Notes: generated from the letters alone by a model not told the origin. Positions 46,479 to 55,878 are shown, numbered from the stretch's first letter. The stretch: DNA of 64,000 bases from Cesiribacteraceae bacterium YIM B00369 (GCA_017948555.1 JAFMYY010000005.1:1-64000), one strand, 5' to 3'. Made by a program: numbers and translations.

Positions 46479-48815
46479 TTAATTTACTGGTCTTAAAAAA
46501 CATCTGAAGCTGGTTCCTTTGCCTACAGTGCTTTCCACTTCAATAGAACCACCGCTTTTCTCCACCATACTTTTAATCAGGTGAAGGCCTACACCTGTTC
46601 CTTCTGCCTGCATACTAAACCTCTTAAAGGGTTTGAAAAGATTGGAATTGTTGGCCTGTAAATCTATTCCTATTCCATTATCTTCTACTTTTAAAACTAT
46701 ATAACCTGCCATTCTCTCTGTGCAAATCTTAATTTCAGGAGGTCTTGAGGAGGCGGAGTATTTGATGGAATTACTGATCAGGTTTTTGATAATACTGGTA
46801 AGAAATGCCTGATTGTAGATGATTTTTTGTTCTTTAAAAGAGACTTCAATTTTGCCATTCTTTTCAGATAGTAATGGTTGTAGATCTGCCTGAACATCCT
46901 CAAAGACATCCTCAAAAAGTATTTCTTTTTCCTGTACTGTTTGTGACCCCTCTATTTCAATTATTTCTGTTAAACCGGCAATGGTTTGTTTTAATCTTTT
47001 TACTGATTTCCCAAGAGCTTCAGTATATTCTTTTTGTTCAGACGGGCTCTCTGATTCTTTCATCAGATTATTAAGCATATCCAGGTTATTAATTGGGTTT
47101 TTCAGGTCATGTGCCACAGCATACACAAACATGTCCATTACTTTGTTCATTCGCTCAAGCTCCATATTTTTGGCGGAAACCTGCTGGAATGCCACTTCTA
47201 TATTCTTTTGAGCTGTAATATCTATACTGAAACCGATTGCCGATTCTCTTTCTGCATCGTAAAAAAAGAAGCTGAGCAGAAAGAAAATTTTTCCATTGTA
47301 TTCCACCTCCCGTGTAAAATTTACTGTTTCTCCTTTCAGGGCTCTTTTTATATAAGAAGATACAGAAGGGGCCAGTTCAAATATTGACTTGCCGGTCATT
47401 TCATTTTCACTCATTCCTATCCGGCTCAGGCCGGCTGAACCAAGCGAACTTTGGATAAGACCATCTTTATCTACAATTTCAATTATAACCGGAAGGCTGC
47501 GAAGAATACTTCTGATGATGAGATTCTGAGTTTTGTATTCTTTTTCCTTTTCCTTTTTCTCTGTAATGTCCTGGATGGTGCCTGTTATACGGGTTGTTCT
47601 GTTTTCAATCCTGTAAGGCTGCCCATGGGCCCACAGTACTTTCATTTTTCCATCTGACCCTGAAAAACGAAATTCTTTATTGAATTTTTTTCCTTTTGAT
47701 ACAGCGTTATTAATAACCGATTTTACAGTTTTTAAATCCTTGTGGTAAACTCTTGAATAAAAATAATCAAGAGAAAATGAGTCTTCAGCAGGTATGTCCA
47801 GTATCTCATACAATTGCTTAGTAATATGGACCTTGTCCAGCGAAATATCCCAGTCAAAACAACCTATTTTGGCTATTTTTTGCGATTCTTCAAGGAAGGT
47901 TTCACTGGTTTTTATTTTGTTCTCAGCAACCTTATTCTGGCTGATATCCATACATACCCCTGTCACCTTCATAATCCGTGTTGTCGGATCAGGAATAAGC
48001 TCTCCCACAACCCCAATATGGCGGATGATGCCTGAGTCGGGCAGGAGGACCCGGAAGTCATGATTAAACCGGCCTTTGCGCCTTATTGTTTTAAAAGCAG
48101 TTTCTGTTACCAGATTCCTGTCCTCCGGATGAATTCTTTGAAGAATTCCGGCAACATCTTCATTTAACTCATCGACTGAAAAGCCCAGTATCCTGCAGGT
48201 ACGGGAATCGCAATCAATTTTCTGGGTAAAGGGGTCAAAACTCCAAACGCCCATACCTGAGCCATCCAGAGCCATTTGCAGCTTTAACTGACTGTCCTGA
48301 GTGGCTTTAAGACTTTCTTTTTCAGAAGTAATGTTCCTGGCAAGGCAAAACCATTCTATTACTTTGTTATCTTCATTCAGCAGGTGAGGGGTAAAGCGGA
48401 TCCGGAAAAATTCAATTTCTTCTTCAGGAAGAATAACTCTTATATCAATTTCTTCAATTTGTTCAACCTCTTCATTCCGGAAATACTTTTCCGTACTTTC
48501 CAGAAAAACATAGCGATCTTCAGCAAAAACAGATTTTAACAGTTTATTTTCCTTTATAAGCGGGTAAAGCTTACTTTTTTCAGATAATTTCATTAATCCG
48601 GAATGCAAAGGCCTGGTCCTTTTGCCTTCCACTTCAAAAATAAAAACCTCATCAGGAGAGGTGAGGGCGAACTGCTGAAAAAGAAAGCTGTCTGTTTCTT
48701 TTGATTCCCTTTGCTTCTCTTCATTTATTGGGTGTTGCCCTTTGGAATAGGTAGGACGATTCCCTGATTTTATGGAGGGCTTTGAGAAACCGGAATGTTG
48801 GGATTTAGGTGCCAT
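46479..48815 (-). CDS. Cytoplasmic multi-PAS sensor histidine kinase
   Basis: 778 residues, no transmembrane segment. PAS-type domains at about 45-165, 170-290, 300-420 and 430-540 (each ending in a D-I-T or D-I-S motif before a helical linker). The kinase core has His569 in VAHDLKNPINN, NLISNSIKYS and GIGIDL, and GVGLHLIKSMV near the end. The HDLKNP H-box places it with light- or cyanobacterial-type kinases common in Bacteroidota. No receiver domain and no adjacent response regulator, so it is an orphan sensor. Confidence 0.9.
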   Translation of the reverse strand: MAPKSQHSGFSKPSIKSGNRPTYSKGQHPINEEKQRESKETDSFLFQQFALTSPDEVFIFEVEGKRTRPLHSGLMKLSEKSKLYPLIKENKLLKSVFAEDRYVFLESTEKYFRNEEVEQIEEIDIRVILPEEEIEFFRIRFTPHLLNEDNKVIEWFCLARNITSEKESLKATQDSQLKLQMALDGSGMGVWSFDPFTQKIDCDSRTCRILGFSVDELNEDVAGILQRIHPEDRNLVTETAFKTIRRKGRFNHDFRVLLPDSGIIRHIGVVGELIPDPTTRIMKVTGVCMDISQNKVAENKIKTSETFLEESQKIAKIGCFDWDISLDKVHITKQLYEILDIPAEDSFSLDYFYSRVYHKDLKTVKSVINNAVSKGKKFNKEFRFSGSDGKMKVLWAHGQPYRIENRTTRITGTIQDITEKKEKEKEYKTQNLIIRSILRSLPVIIEIVDKDGLIQSSLGSAGLSRIGMSENEMTGKSIFELAPSVSSYIKRALKGETVNFTREVEYNGKIFFLLSFFFYDAERESAIGFSIDITAQKNIEVAFQQVSAKNMELERMNKVMDMFVYAVAHDLKNPINNLDMLNNLMKESESPSEQKEYTEALGKSVKRLKQTIAGLTEIIEIEGSQTVQEKEILFEDVFEDVQADLQPLLSEKNGKIEVSFKEQKIIYNQAFLTSIIKNLISNSIKYSASSRPPEIKICTERMAGYIVLKVEDNGIGIDLQANNSNLFKPFKRFSMQAEGTGVGLHLIKSMVEKSGGSIEVESTVGKGTSFRCFLRPVN

Positions 48816-49047
48816 GCCTTACAACCTATTATTAAAAAATTAAAAAAAACAGCAAGCCAGTTATGAATTAACAAAGGACGGGTGGTTATTTCAAGATGGC
48901 ATTTGCTTTTTAAAGGTAAGAGTTTGTATTTGTAATAAAAAGCAGCACCCCTAAAATAAATTTATAACGAATTCATTATCAAAATTTAATAATTAAATTT
49001 CCCCGATTATGTCAGGCTGAAAGATTTTGGTTTCCGCTAATAAAATA

Positions 49048-49090
49048 AAAGCCTGCATCTTTTATAAGAAGCAGGCCTTTTATTTTTTAA
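49048..49090 (-). terminator. Terminator for the 79-residue gene
   Basis: GCCTGC and GCAGGC arms with flanking A/T runs form a hairpin of about 10 base pairs, followed by T on both strands; most useful to the minus-strand gene at 49104. Confidence 0.7.
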
Positions 49091-49103
49091 ATATGAAATA
49101 TAC

Positions 49104-49343
49104 TTAAGCATATTTACCTCTGTGGATCTCTGTTTTGTTAGGGTTCCTGTTAATATTCTTTTTCAGGTGGTCTGCAGGTTCATCCACATCCTTCACATAT
49201 TTCTCCTTCATTTCTTCATTTTCCTGAAGGTCAGTCTTGCTATCCTGCATTTCCTTTACTTCAGCTTTTGAATGTCCGGTATTTGTTGGAGATCCTTTAT
49301 GTGGTCCATATGTATTCTTTCTTACGCTTTTATCTACTGCCAT
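49104..49343 (-). CDS. Small hydrophilic protein of unknown function
   Basis: 79 residues, highly charged and almost free of hydrophobic residues (Lys, Glu, Asp and Asn rich), probably disordered. No recognised family. Its terminator and its position between a kinase and an AI-2E-type permease in a stress cluster support a real gene. Could be a hydrophilin-like stress protein; unproven. Confidence 0.6.
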   Translation of the reverse strand: MAVDKSVRKNTYGPHKGSPTNTGHSKAEVKEMQDSKTDLQENEEMKEKYVKDVDEPADHLKKNINRNPNKTEIHRGKYA

Positions 49344-49401
49344 AATATATCTGTTTTTGGTTCTAACTAATTAATTTTACGGCCAAAATAGAATAAGGTT
49401 A

Positions 49402-50439
49402 TCAGTTTTCCTCTTCTAAAGTGTTGTCTCCCAGGTAGTCCTTTACATATAACATTTGTATTGGTACCATTAAACCAACCAGAAGGGGAGTGGAAAGTAA
49501 CAAGCCAAGAACGCCTATAAACGCTGCGAATAAAAACTGGACCAGGAGTAACAGGACCGGAGGCACAAAGGCGGCCCGTTGCTGTATTTTAGGAGTTATA
49601 AAATAACTTTCAAACATCTGAACCCCAAGGTACAATAAGGCCACATACAGCGGCATATTCGGCCCTTCTATAAAAGATATTGCCAGAGGTGGAATTAAGG
49701 ATATAATAGGCCCTATATTGGGGACAAATGAAAAGAAAAAAGCAATTAGTGCAAAAGTAAAAATCAGAGGCATGCCCAGGAGCCAGAGTCCCAGGAGGGT
49801 CATTACAAATATGCTGAACATATCCACAATTTTTCCGATAAACCACCGGAACAGGGTATCCTTTGTCCTTACAATGACTTCCAGCACCCTTTCCCTTTTT
49901 TCTTTAGGTATCAGGTGAAGGAAGCCTCTGACATAAAGACCCGGATTTCCTACCAAAAACAGAGCAAAAACCAATATTAACAAGATATCAATTAAAACTC
50001 CCAGGGTATCTGTAAAAGCAGTAAAGAGCTTTCCCATTTCACCGGATATATTATCCATGAACTTTTGGTCTGTATTCACCAATTCAAGAAGAAAACTACC
50101 TACCTGAGTATCGCGCAGGTTGTTTTCCAGTTGCGTAATGGCCTTAGGAAGTTCTTCGCTTAAGCGGGTTGCCTGCTCCGCAATACTGGGATAAGCGAGC
50201 CAGAAGAAAAGAACAATTGATCCTATATTCAATAGAATAACAACGGGCAGACAAATATTAAAAGATATTTTAGTTCTGGTACAAACCCAGCGACTGATTC
50301 CCCTCCATAAAATAGCAAGCAAAGCTCCGGCAAAAAGCAAAAGCAACATTTTAATGCCATGGTAGATGAGCAGAAGAATCAGGCCCGCAATAACGGTGAA
50401 AACAAGTTTTTGATAGTAATTTCCTATTCCTTTTAACAT
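49402..50439 (-). CDS. AI-2E family transporter
   Basis: 345 residues with about eight transmembrane helices. The segments IGPIISLIPPLAISFIEGP and VQMFESYFITPKIQQR are signatures of the AI-2E/PerM family (PF01594). Members have been linked to autoinducer-2 export, sodium/proton antiport and unassigned roles; no luxS is nearby, so the substrate is open. The downstream erythromycin-esterase-like gene is 17 bases away and co-oriented. Confidence 0.92.
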   Translation of the reverse strand: MLKGIGNYYQKLVFTVIAGLILLLIYHGIKMLLLLFAGALLAILWRGISRWVCTRTKISFNICLPVVILLNIGSIVLFFWLAYPSIAEQATRLSEELPKAITQLENNLRDTQVGSFLLELVNTDQKFMDNISGEMGKLFTAFTDTLGVLIDILLILVFALFLVGNPGLYVRGFLHLIPKEKRERVLEVIVRTKDTLFRWFIGKIVDMFSIFVMTLLGLWLLGMPLIFTFALIAFFFSFVPNIGPIISLIPPLAISFIEGPNMPLYVALLYLGVQMFESYFITPKIQQRAAFVPPVLLLLVQFLFAAFIGVLGLLLSTPLLVGLMVPIQMLYVKDYLGDNTLEEEN

Positions 50440-50456
50440 TCTGTGTATCTATTTAT

Positions 50457-51776
50457 TTAAACATTCCATGGATATGTTTCCGGTATTTTTTGTAATTGCT
50501 CTGTAATCTTTATCGGATGGAGTCCTTTGGTCTGGTCCAGATAAATAAAAGCATCATACCGTTCAGGAATGATACTTGGTACATAATTACCATATCTTTC
50601 TCTTTCAGGATGGTAAACAACCCCTATTGCTCTGTGCGGGATTGTTCTTTTTAACCTTTGGCTTTTTACAAGGTCGGTGCTCAGGAAGTAGCGGTCTGAA
50701 GGTGACTGCTGGTGCAACAGGTTTTCCCAGCTTCCTTCCCGTGCTTCCGGCACAGGCATTTTTTCCATCGGCGCACCCCAGTAATCTCCTGCAATAACAC
50801 TTCCTTTAAAACTTCCAAACCCAACAAGACTAACTTTGTCCTTTCCATATTTTTCCCGGGCAAGCTGCCCTATATTCCACAATCCTCCACGTGCCATATC
50901 AGTAGCTCTGGCATCTCCAACATGGGTATTATGTTCCCATATTATAGCTTTAGATTCCGGTCCGTGGTAATTGAGCAGCCGGTCAAGGGTTTCCATCATG
51001 TGCATATCCCTTACATTCCAGGAGTCCGGCCCGGGTTGCATCATTACCCTGTAATATTTTTCTGCATTTACAGCCACAAGGGCATTCTGTTCTGCATTGA
51101 AAGCGGCTTCCGGGTCGTGGTTGTGCTGCGGTGCCCCGGAGCTTAATTGCTTAAGTAATGCAAGCACCTCTTCTTCGCAATTGTCCGGCACAATCCGGTT
51201 TGTAGCTCTTGCATATTTTTGGCCGTCATCTTCTCCGCGGTAAGGCTCAAAACAATGAACTGACCGCCGGGCAACTTCTGCTGCTTCCGGGTCTTCCTTT
51301 TCCAGGTAATTAATAATGGCATCGAGCGAATCCCAAAGGCTGTAAACATCGAGGCCATAAAAACCCGCTTTTTGGCTTTTACCTTTAGATAAATTGTGGC
51401 CGTACAACCATTCAGTAAAAGCAGCTGTTTCCCAGTTTGCCCACATCCAGGTGGGCCAGCGGTTAAAATTGCGGAGAACAGTTTCGGCATCTTCACCGGC
51501 GTCTTTATAATTTTTTACGTATCTGTTTATTTTGTAACAGTCCGGCCAGTCACCTTCAACTCCTATAAATGAAAAACCATGTTCCTCAACCAGCCTTTTG
51601 CTGATGCGGGCACGCCATGTATAATACTCGTGGGTGCCATGTGATGCTTCTCCCAGCATTACCACTCTGGAACCTGCCAGAGATTCCACCAAAGCATCCA
51701 GGTCTTCAGCCGAATTAAGCGGATGGCTTTTCCGGAGCAGATCAGTCTGTAAAAGTTGTTTTTCTGAAAGATCCAT
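50457..51776 (-). CDS. Erythromycin esterase family protein
   Basis: 439 residues. Catalytic pattern of the Ere family: Glu43 and His46 in LGEASHGTHEY, Glu74 in GVEGDWP, and His285 in IIWEHNTHVGDA; these residue numbers match those I recall for EreA/EreB. Known members hydrolyse macrolide rings or act in succinoglycan synthesis. A resistance role is not established here; many chromosomal members in soil and marine Bacteroidota have unknown substrates. Located just upstream of the AI-2E-type gene, probably one transcript. Confidence 0.88.
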   Translation of the reverse strand: MDLSEKQLLQTDLLRKSHPLNSAEDLDALVESLAGSRVVMLGEASHGTHEYYTWRARISKRLVEEHGFSFIGVEGDWPDCYKINRYVKNYKDAGEDAETVLRNFNRWPTWMWANWETAAFTEWLYGHNLSKGKSQKAGFYGLDVYSLWDSLDAIINYLEKEDPEAAEVARRSVHCFEPYRGEDDGQKYARATNRIVPDNCEEEVLALLKQLSSGAPQHNHDPEAAFNAEQNALVAVNAEKYYRVMMQPGPDSWNVRDMHMMETLDRLLNYHGPESKAIIWEHNTHVGDARATDMARGGLWNIGQLAREKYGKDKVSLVGFGSFKGSVIAGDYWGAPMEKMPVPEAREGSWENLLHQQSPSDRYFLSTDLVKSQRLKRTIPHRAIGVVYHPERERYGNYVPSIIPERYDAFIYLDQTKGLHPIKITEQLQKIPETYPWNV

Positions 51777-51955
51777 TTTGTTTCATTTTAAAAATTTAAA
51801 TAATCCGGTTAAGGGCTCATTAACGATGGGGATATCTTGTTGAATATCAGGTAAAAAAGAATTAAAAATACCATGAAATATAGTAACATAATATACCTCT
51901 TTCTGTTAGTAATAACAGAGATGTAAATTTTTTAAACCCTAAAAAAGGAGGAAAT

Positions 51956-52393
51956 ATGATACATTATTTTGATAAGTATGTAGCAGAAGCAAACACCTAT
52001 ATAAAAGATCTTGCTGTTGAACTGGGGCACCCGGAAGATACCCAACAAACAATCCGTTTATTGCGTGCCACCTTACATACCCTGCGGGATAGAATGTCTG
52101 TCAGCGAATCCCTTGATTTATTATCACAACTACCAATGATGCTTAAAGGTTTGTTTGTTGAACAGTGGACGTACCATGAAAGGCCACCACTACACTTTGA
52201 AGATATCGAAGGTTTTGCAGAAGCTGTAAAAAATGAGCAGGCACGCCTTGGTGAACAGAATTTCGATTGGGAAGAGCCTACCGGAGATTTAATTAAAATA
52301 ATCCTGAGCTCTTTAAAAGAGCATTATTTAACTGACGGACAGGCTATTCATGTTTTGGAACAGATGCCTGAAGGAGTACGCGAATTGTTTTAA
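51956..52393 (+). CDS. DUF2267 family protein
   Basis: 145 residues, helical. LRATLHTLRDRMSVSESLDL then LSQLPMMLKGLF is the DUF2267 pattern (two helical repeats with a conserved RLRA and LPP-like motif). Function unknown, frequent near stress genes. A very strong Shine-Dalgarno sequence (AAAAAAGGAGG) ends five bases before the ATG, which is rare in this window. Confidence 0.82.
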   Translation: MIHYFDKYVAEANTYIKDLAVELGHPEDTQQTIRLLRATLHTLRDRMSVSESLDLLSQLPMMLKGLFVEQWTYHERPPLHFEDIEGFAEAVKNEQARLGEQNFDWEEPTGDLIKIILSSLKEHYLTDGQAIHVLEQMPEGVRELF

Positions 52394-52440
52394 TAGTCAG
52401 ACACCTGTAAACACTCATTTTTTAAGCTGTAAATTTTAAA

Positions 52441-52754
52441 ATGAGCGCTATTAAAGAAACAGAGGTTATAGCTTCTTCGGAAAAAAGTTCCGGGAATGCA
52501 ATTTTAAAGCCGTAGATGAGGCTTTAACTGTGATAAAAACTATCCCTTTTGGTTATGTGAAGGAAATGATTGCCGTTGTAAGGAACAACAAAGTTATTTC
52601 TTCCAGGGTTAATGCGCAATTTCTTTCGGGCATAAAATTAAGCCTGATTAATTTGGTTCAGGCAAAAGAACCCGGCTCCGGTGAAGTACGGGTTCTTTTG
52701 TTTCCCTGCGGTGAATACATTATTAACAGAAATTCAGGCTCCCGGTTAATTTAA
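52441..52754 (+). pseudogene. Small unknown gene, apparently split by a one-base frameshift
   Basis: The ATG at 52441 opens a 24-codon frame that stops at 52513. A different frame, one base behind, continues to 52754 with codon use like its neighbours and reads a sensible sequence (KAVDEALTVIKTIPFGYVKE onward). The two meet around the A6 run at 52481-52486: one extra A there would give a 104-residue protein. This could be a sequencing error, a real pseudogene, or slippage. No family recognised. Convergent with the deacetylase-like gene, overlapping its end by four bases. Confidence 0.45.
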
Positions 52755-53881
52755 AGGGTTGATCCTTTTTCCAGGAGATCATTGACAAGTTCAGGAAAGA
52801 ATGTTTCCGCAAATTCAGTTGGCTTCATAAAAGCTACATGGTTGCTTTGAAGATGGAAAAGGATTTTCCGGAAATCGTTAAACTCTTTCTGGTTCCAGCT
52901 TGAAGGATGAAATTGAAGTGTCAGGTAAGGAATATCACTTTTATAATTTTCCATAAATTTAGTGTAAGAAGGACGATGGACAGGATATTCAATCTCACAT
53001 CCGGGTGTCCTCTTCAGAATATTTTTTGAAGATTTGTTGTCACCAAAAAACCAGATTCTGATGTCTGCACTTGCATCAATAAGCTCAGTCGTGGTGGCAT
53101 CTATACCATTTCCAGGAGCACCAAATGCTCTGAATGTGATTCCCAGCTTTTGCCTGCCTAAATTCTGGGTTCTTATAAGGCTTTTTTCCTGTGCTGCTAA
53201 ATCACGGTTAAAAAATTCATGATATACCTCTCCGGCCGCATTTCTTCCTCCCAGTTCATGTGTGTACCCATGGTTCCAGAATTCAACCGTTCCTTTATTA
53301 TGGTAATGTTTAATTTTGTCATAATAAGCCACGGGGGCATTTTCCAGTGAGTTACCAATTATTCCGGCCGTTCCACTTATTCCCATGGAGTCAATTAATT
53401 CAAAATACTTGTTCCAGTTTGAAGGAAAAATTGTTCCGGAAACATAAACCAGGTCATCTGCCTTTAATACAACCACCTGTTTATAAACAGTTACCAAAAA
53501 GGTATGTATTGAAAGCAATGTTTCTTTTTCTTTTACCTGGCAGGAAATAGTTATTTTTCCCGTTAAATCAGGGGCCTTAAAAGTTATGGAAGACTGGTTA
53601 TGGTTCAGGATCTGACCACCATCAGTTATCCATGAGTATTCAATATTTTTATTTTCAGGAATGCCTGGTGCTATTATGAATTCTCTTTCCTGACCGATTC
53701 CCAGATTGCATGTAGTGAAATGGTTAACAGCTATTACCTCTTCTGCAGGTTTAGCAGGAGCGGTTGGAATGGGAGGTAATTTTGGTTCAACTGTCTGGTA
53801 AGAACAGCTGATAAAGAGCAGGAAGAAAATAAATGCCCCCTGGAGTGTTTTAGTTGCCATGTAGTATAATCGTTCATGCAA
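52751..53881 (-). CDS. Lipoprotein with Ig-like and polysaccharide-deacetylase-like domains
   Basis: 376 residues; signal with lipobox ending at Cys26 (LLFISC). The start may instead be the internal ATG at 53860, which gives a shorter signal peptide. The middle (about 60-140) resembles an Ig/PKD-like domain (YSWITDGGQILNHNQSS). The C-terminal domain has NodB-like features: KADDL, HGYTHELGG and FGAPGNGID, then LTLQFHP. It lacks the usual full set of zinc ligands, so catalytic activity is doubtful. Probably acts on cell-wall or surface glycans. Confidence 0.75.
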   Translation of the reverse strand: MHERLYYMATKTLQGAFIFFLLFISCSYQTVEPKLPPIPTAPAKPAEEVIAVNHFTTCNLGIGQEREFIIAPGIPENKNIEYSWITDGGQILNHNQSSITFKAPDLTGKITISCQVKEKETLLSIHTFLVTVYKQVVVLKADDLVYVSGTIFPSNWNKYFELIDSMGISGTAGIIGNSLENAPVAYYDKIKHYHNKGTVEFWNHGYTHELGGRNAAGEVYHEFFNRDLAAQEKSLIRTQNLGRQKLGITFRAFGAPGNGIDATTTELIDASADIRIWFFGDNKSSKNILKRTPGCEIEYPVHRPSYTKFMENYKSDIPYLTLQFHPSSWNQKEFNDFRKILFHLQSNHVAFMKPTEFAETFFPELVNDLLEKGSTL

Positions 53882-53989
53882 GTCTACATTACAAGGCTAA
53901 AAAGCTAATTAAAAAGAAATTAAAAAAGGATTAAAAACGTAGAGGCAATGGTTAATGGAAACAATTGGATTTAATAATAATGAGCAGAC

Positions 53990-54691
53990 TTATTGGTTTT
54001 CTTTTTTATTTACCTGTTCTTCAATAAAAGTATCATTTTTGTTCAGTTCAATTCCATTCCTGAAGTCCACCTGCTGCCAGGTGTTGTATGATCCCAGGCT
54101 AATAAGGAAAATACCCATTACAATTTTTACTTTGTACCAATGGTTGAGGATTATTTCTTTCCTGTGGAGAACAATAAGGACTATTATGGAAATAGTTAAA
54201 AAACTAAAAAGCTCAAAAATTAAAATGAATAAAACATTGGTTACAGTTGTAACGGATTTTGCGTAGATTCTTATTAGCTGCACAAAAGTCAGGTAAATGA
54301 AAGGCGTTACAGGATTACTGATTCCTACAATGAACCCTTTTTTGAACCATGAGCCAAAATTTAACCGGATTGATGCTTTGTTCTTTTTATTGCTTTTAAG
54401 GATTATTATGATTCCCCAAAGAATTAGAAGGAGAGAGGCAGCCAGATAAAAAACAGATTCTATTCTTTCATTGCCCGAAATGTAATTATTTGCTGACAGA
54501 GCAAGGCAGGCATAGAGCATAACTGCGGTAAATAAACCCCCATAGACTTTTGCAGCAGCCCTTTTACCATCATTCAGGCAGGTATCCAATACAAAAAAAC
54601 GGGCTGGCCCTGTTGGAATACCTGTTATTATTCCGGCAAAAACAGAAATCAGCAAAGCCGAAAACTCTAAAGAATCAATTATCTGGTCCAT
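53990..54691 (-). CDS. LysE-family translocator
   Basis: 233 residues with six transmembrane segments (about 12-32, 46-66, 77-97, 115-140, 145-170, 190-212). The signature IPTGPARFFVLDTCLNDGKR (LysE/RhtB-type P-G-P plus D-G-x-R) and the pattern VGISNPVTPFIY are typical. Exports amino acids or related metabolites. No amino-acid biosynthesis genes are adjacent, so the substrate is unknown. Confidence 0.85.
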   Translation of the reverse strand: MDQIIDSLEFSALLISVFAGIITGIPTGPARFFVLDTCLNDGKRAAAKVYGGLFTAVMLYACLALSANNYISGNERIESVFYLAASLLLILWGIIIILKSNKKNKASIRLNFGSWFKKGFIVGISNPVTPFIYLTFVQLIRIYAKSVTTVTNVLFILIFELFSFLTISIIVLIVLHRKEIILNHWYKVKIVMGIFLISLGSYNTWQQVDFRNGIELNKNDTFIEEQVNKKENQ

Positions 54692-55363
54692 GATAATTCA
54701 ATTGAAAGAAGACTTAAATCAAACAGGCTGGTTTTTAATGGCAAACAGCCAGTTATATTTTAGTATTTCAGAGCGCCTGCTTTATCAGTCAGGTAGCAGT
54801 TTAATTAAAATTCCGTTTACGGTAGCCGGAAAAAAAAGAATAAATAATCTTAATTTTATTTAAGCAGATTTTTTGAATCAGTATTCAAGTAGTGTAACAG
54901 GCCCCCAATTCAACATTCCGGAAATTGAAAATTATTGATTGGTCTTTTATTAAAAATTAGTTTTATTTTAATGTTTAAACATTTACATTTGAAAAAGATT
55001 CAACAGTAAGAGAGCAGTATATAATAATCCGGATCATTTGGTGGAAACCTTTTTTTAACAGGAAAAAAGGTTTTCATTGGCTTTGTTGGTGCAGGACAGG
55101 TGCCGGCAAGTGTGGAGATTAAGCAACCAGTGAGTTCCGGCTGGCAGCATATAGTTAATTTTTTTGGTTTGGTTAAAGGTTTCCTTCATCCCTTGCCTGC
55201 ATGTGGTCGGGCAGGGGGGGAGGAAAATTTCATTATCCGCTGCATATTTTTATACTATAAAATGAAACATTAAAGGAGGGGATAGGTATCTCTAATTAGA
55301 AGGGACAAAATTTTGGGCTCCCGGATTAATTATGTTCTTTTGTAGTTTACATAACATTTTTAT
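54692..55363. other. Long intergenic region with possible folded elements
   Basis: About 670 bases. An 11-base-pair hairpin (AAACCTTTTTT/AAAAAAGGTTT) lies at 55045-55073, and the region 55085-55215 has paired G/C-rich segments (GCCGG with CCGGC, CCTGC with GCAGG). I do not recognise a known riboswitch or RNA. A 57-codon frame at 54690-54863 is not convincing. Confidence 0.35.
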
Positions 55364-55861
55364 ATGAAAATTGAAAAACACACAGTAGTAACTGTAACAT
55401 ATTCGCTGGAAGTGGATGGTGAATTTGTAGAAAAGACGGATAAGGAAAATCCTTTGACTTTTTTAGCCGGAGTAGGAATGATGATTCCCGGGTTTGAACA
55501 ACAACTGGTTGGTAAAGAAACAGGTGATGCTTATGACATCACCGTTCTGCCGGAGGATGGGTATGGAACCACAGACCCTGAAGCAATTATTGATCTGCCG
55601 AAAGATGTTTTTAAAGTAGACGGACAGGTTCAGGATGATATGTTGGTGGAAGGAAACGTTGTTCCTTTGCAGGACCAGAACGGAACCCCATTTCAGGGAG
55701 TTATACTGGAAGTTGGAGAAGATACGGTTAAAGTGGATATGAACCACCAGCTTGCAGGCAAAACACTTCATTTTAAAGGAGAAGTTTTAGAAGTAAGGAA
55801 AGCCACCAAAGAAGAGCTTGATCATGGCCATGTTCACGGCCCGGGCGGACATCATCATTAA
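55364..55861 (+). CDS. slyD: FKBP-type peptidyl-prolyl cis-trans isomerase, SlyD-like
   Basis: 165 residues. FKBP core (LTFLAGVGMMIPGFEQQLVG), the inserted chaperone-like flap (PEDGYGTTDPEAIIDLPKDV) and a C-terminal metal-binding tail (HGHVHGPGGHHH) match SlyD. It assists proline isomerisation and folding and may bind nickel through the tail. Cytoplasmic; monocistronic, with its own terminator. Confidence 0.92.
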   Translation: MKIEKHTVVTVTYSLEVDGEFVEKTDKENPLTFLAGVGMMIPGFEQQLVGKETGDAYDITVLPEDGYGTTDPEAIIDLPKDVFKVDGQVQDDMLVEGNVVPLQDQNGTPFQGVILEVGEDTVKVDMNHQLAGKTLHFKGEVLEVRKATKEELDHGHVHGPGGHHH

Positions 55862-55878
55862 TAATTATTTCAATAAAG

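Noticed and set aside
54690-54863. 57-codon plus frame beginning head-to-head with the LysE-type gene
   Set aside because: Its start overlaps the start of the strongly supported LysE-type gene, with no SD and no homology; likely chance.
55258-55300. AAAGGAGGGG stretch resembling an SD near 55274
   Set aside because: No plausible start codon follows at a usable distance, so it does not support a gene.
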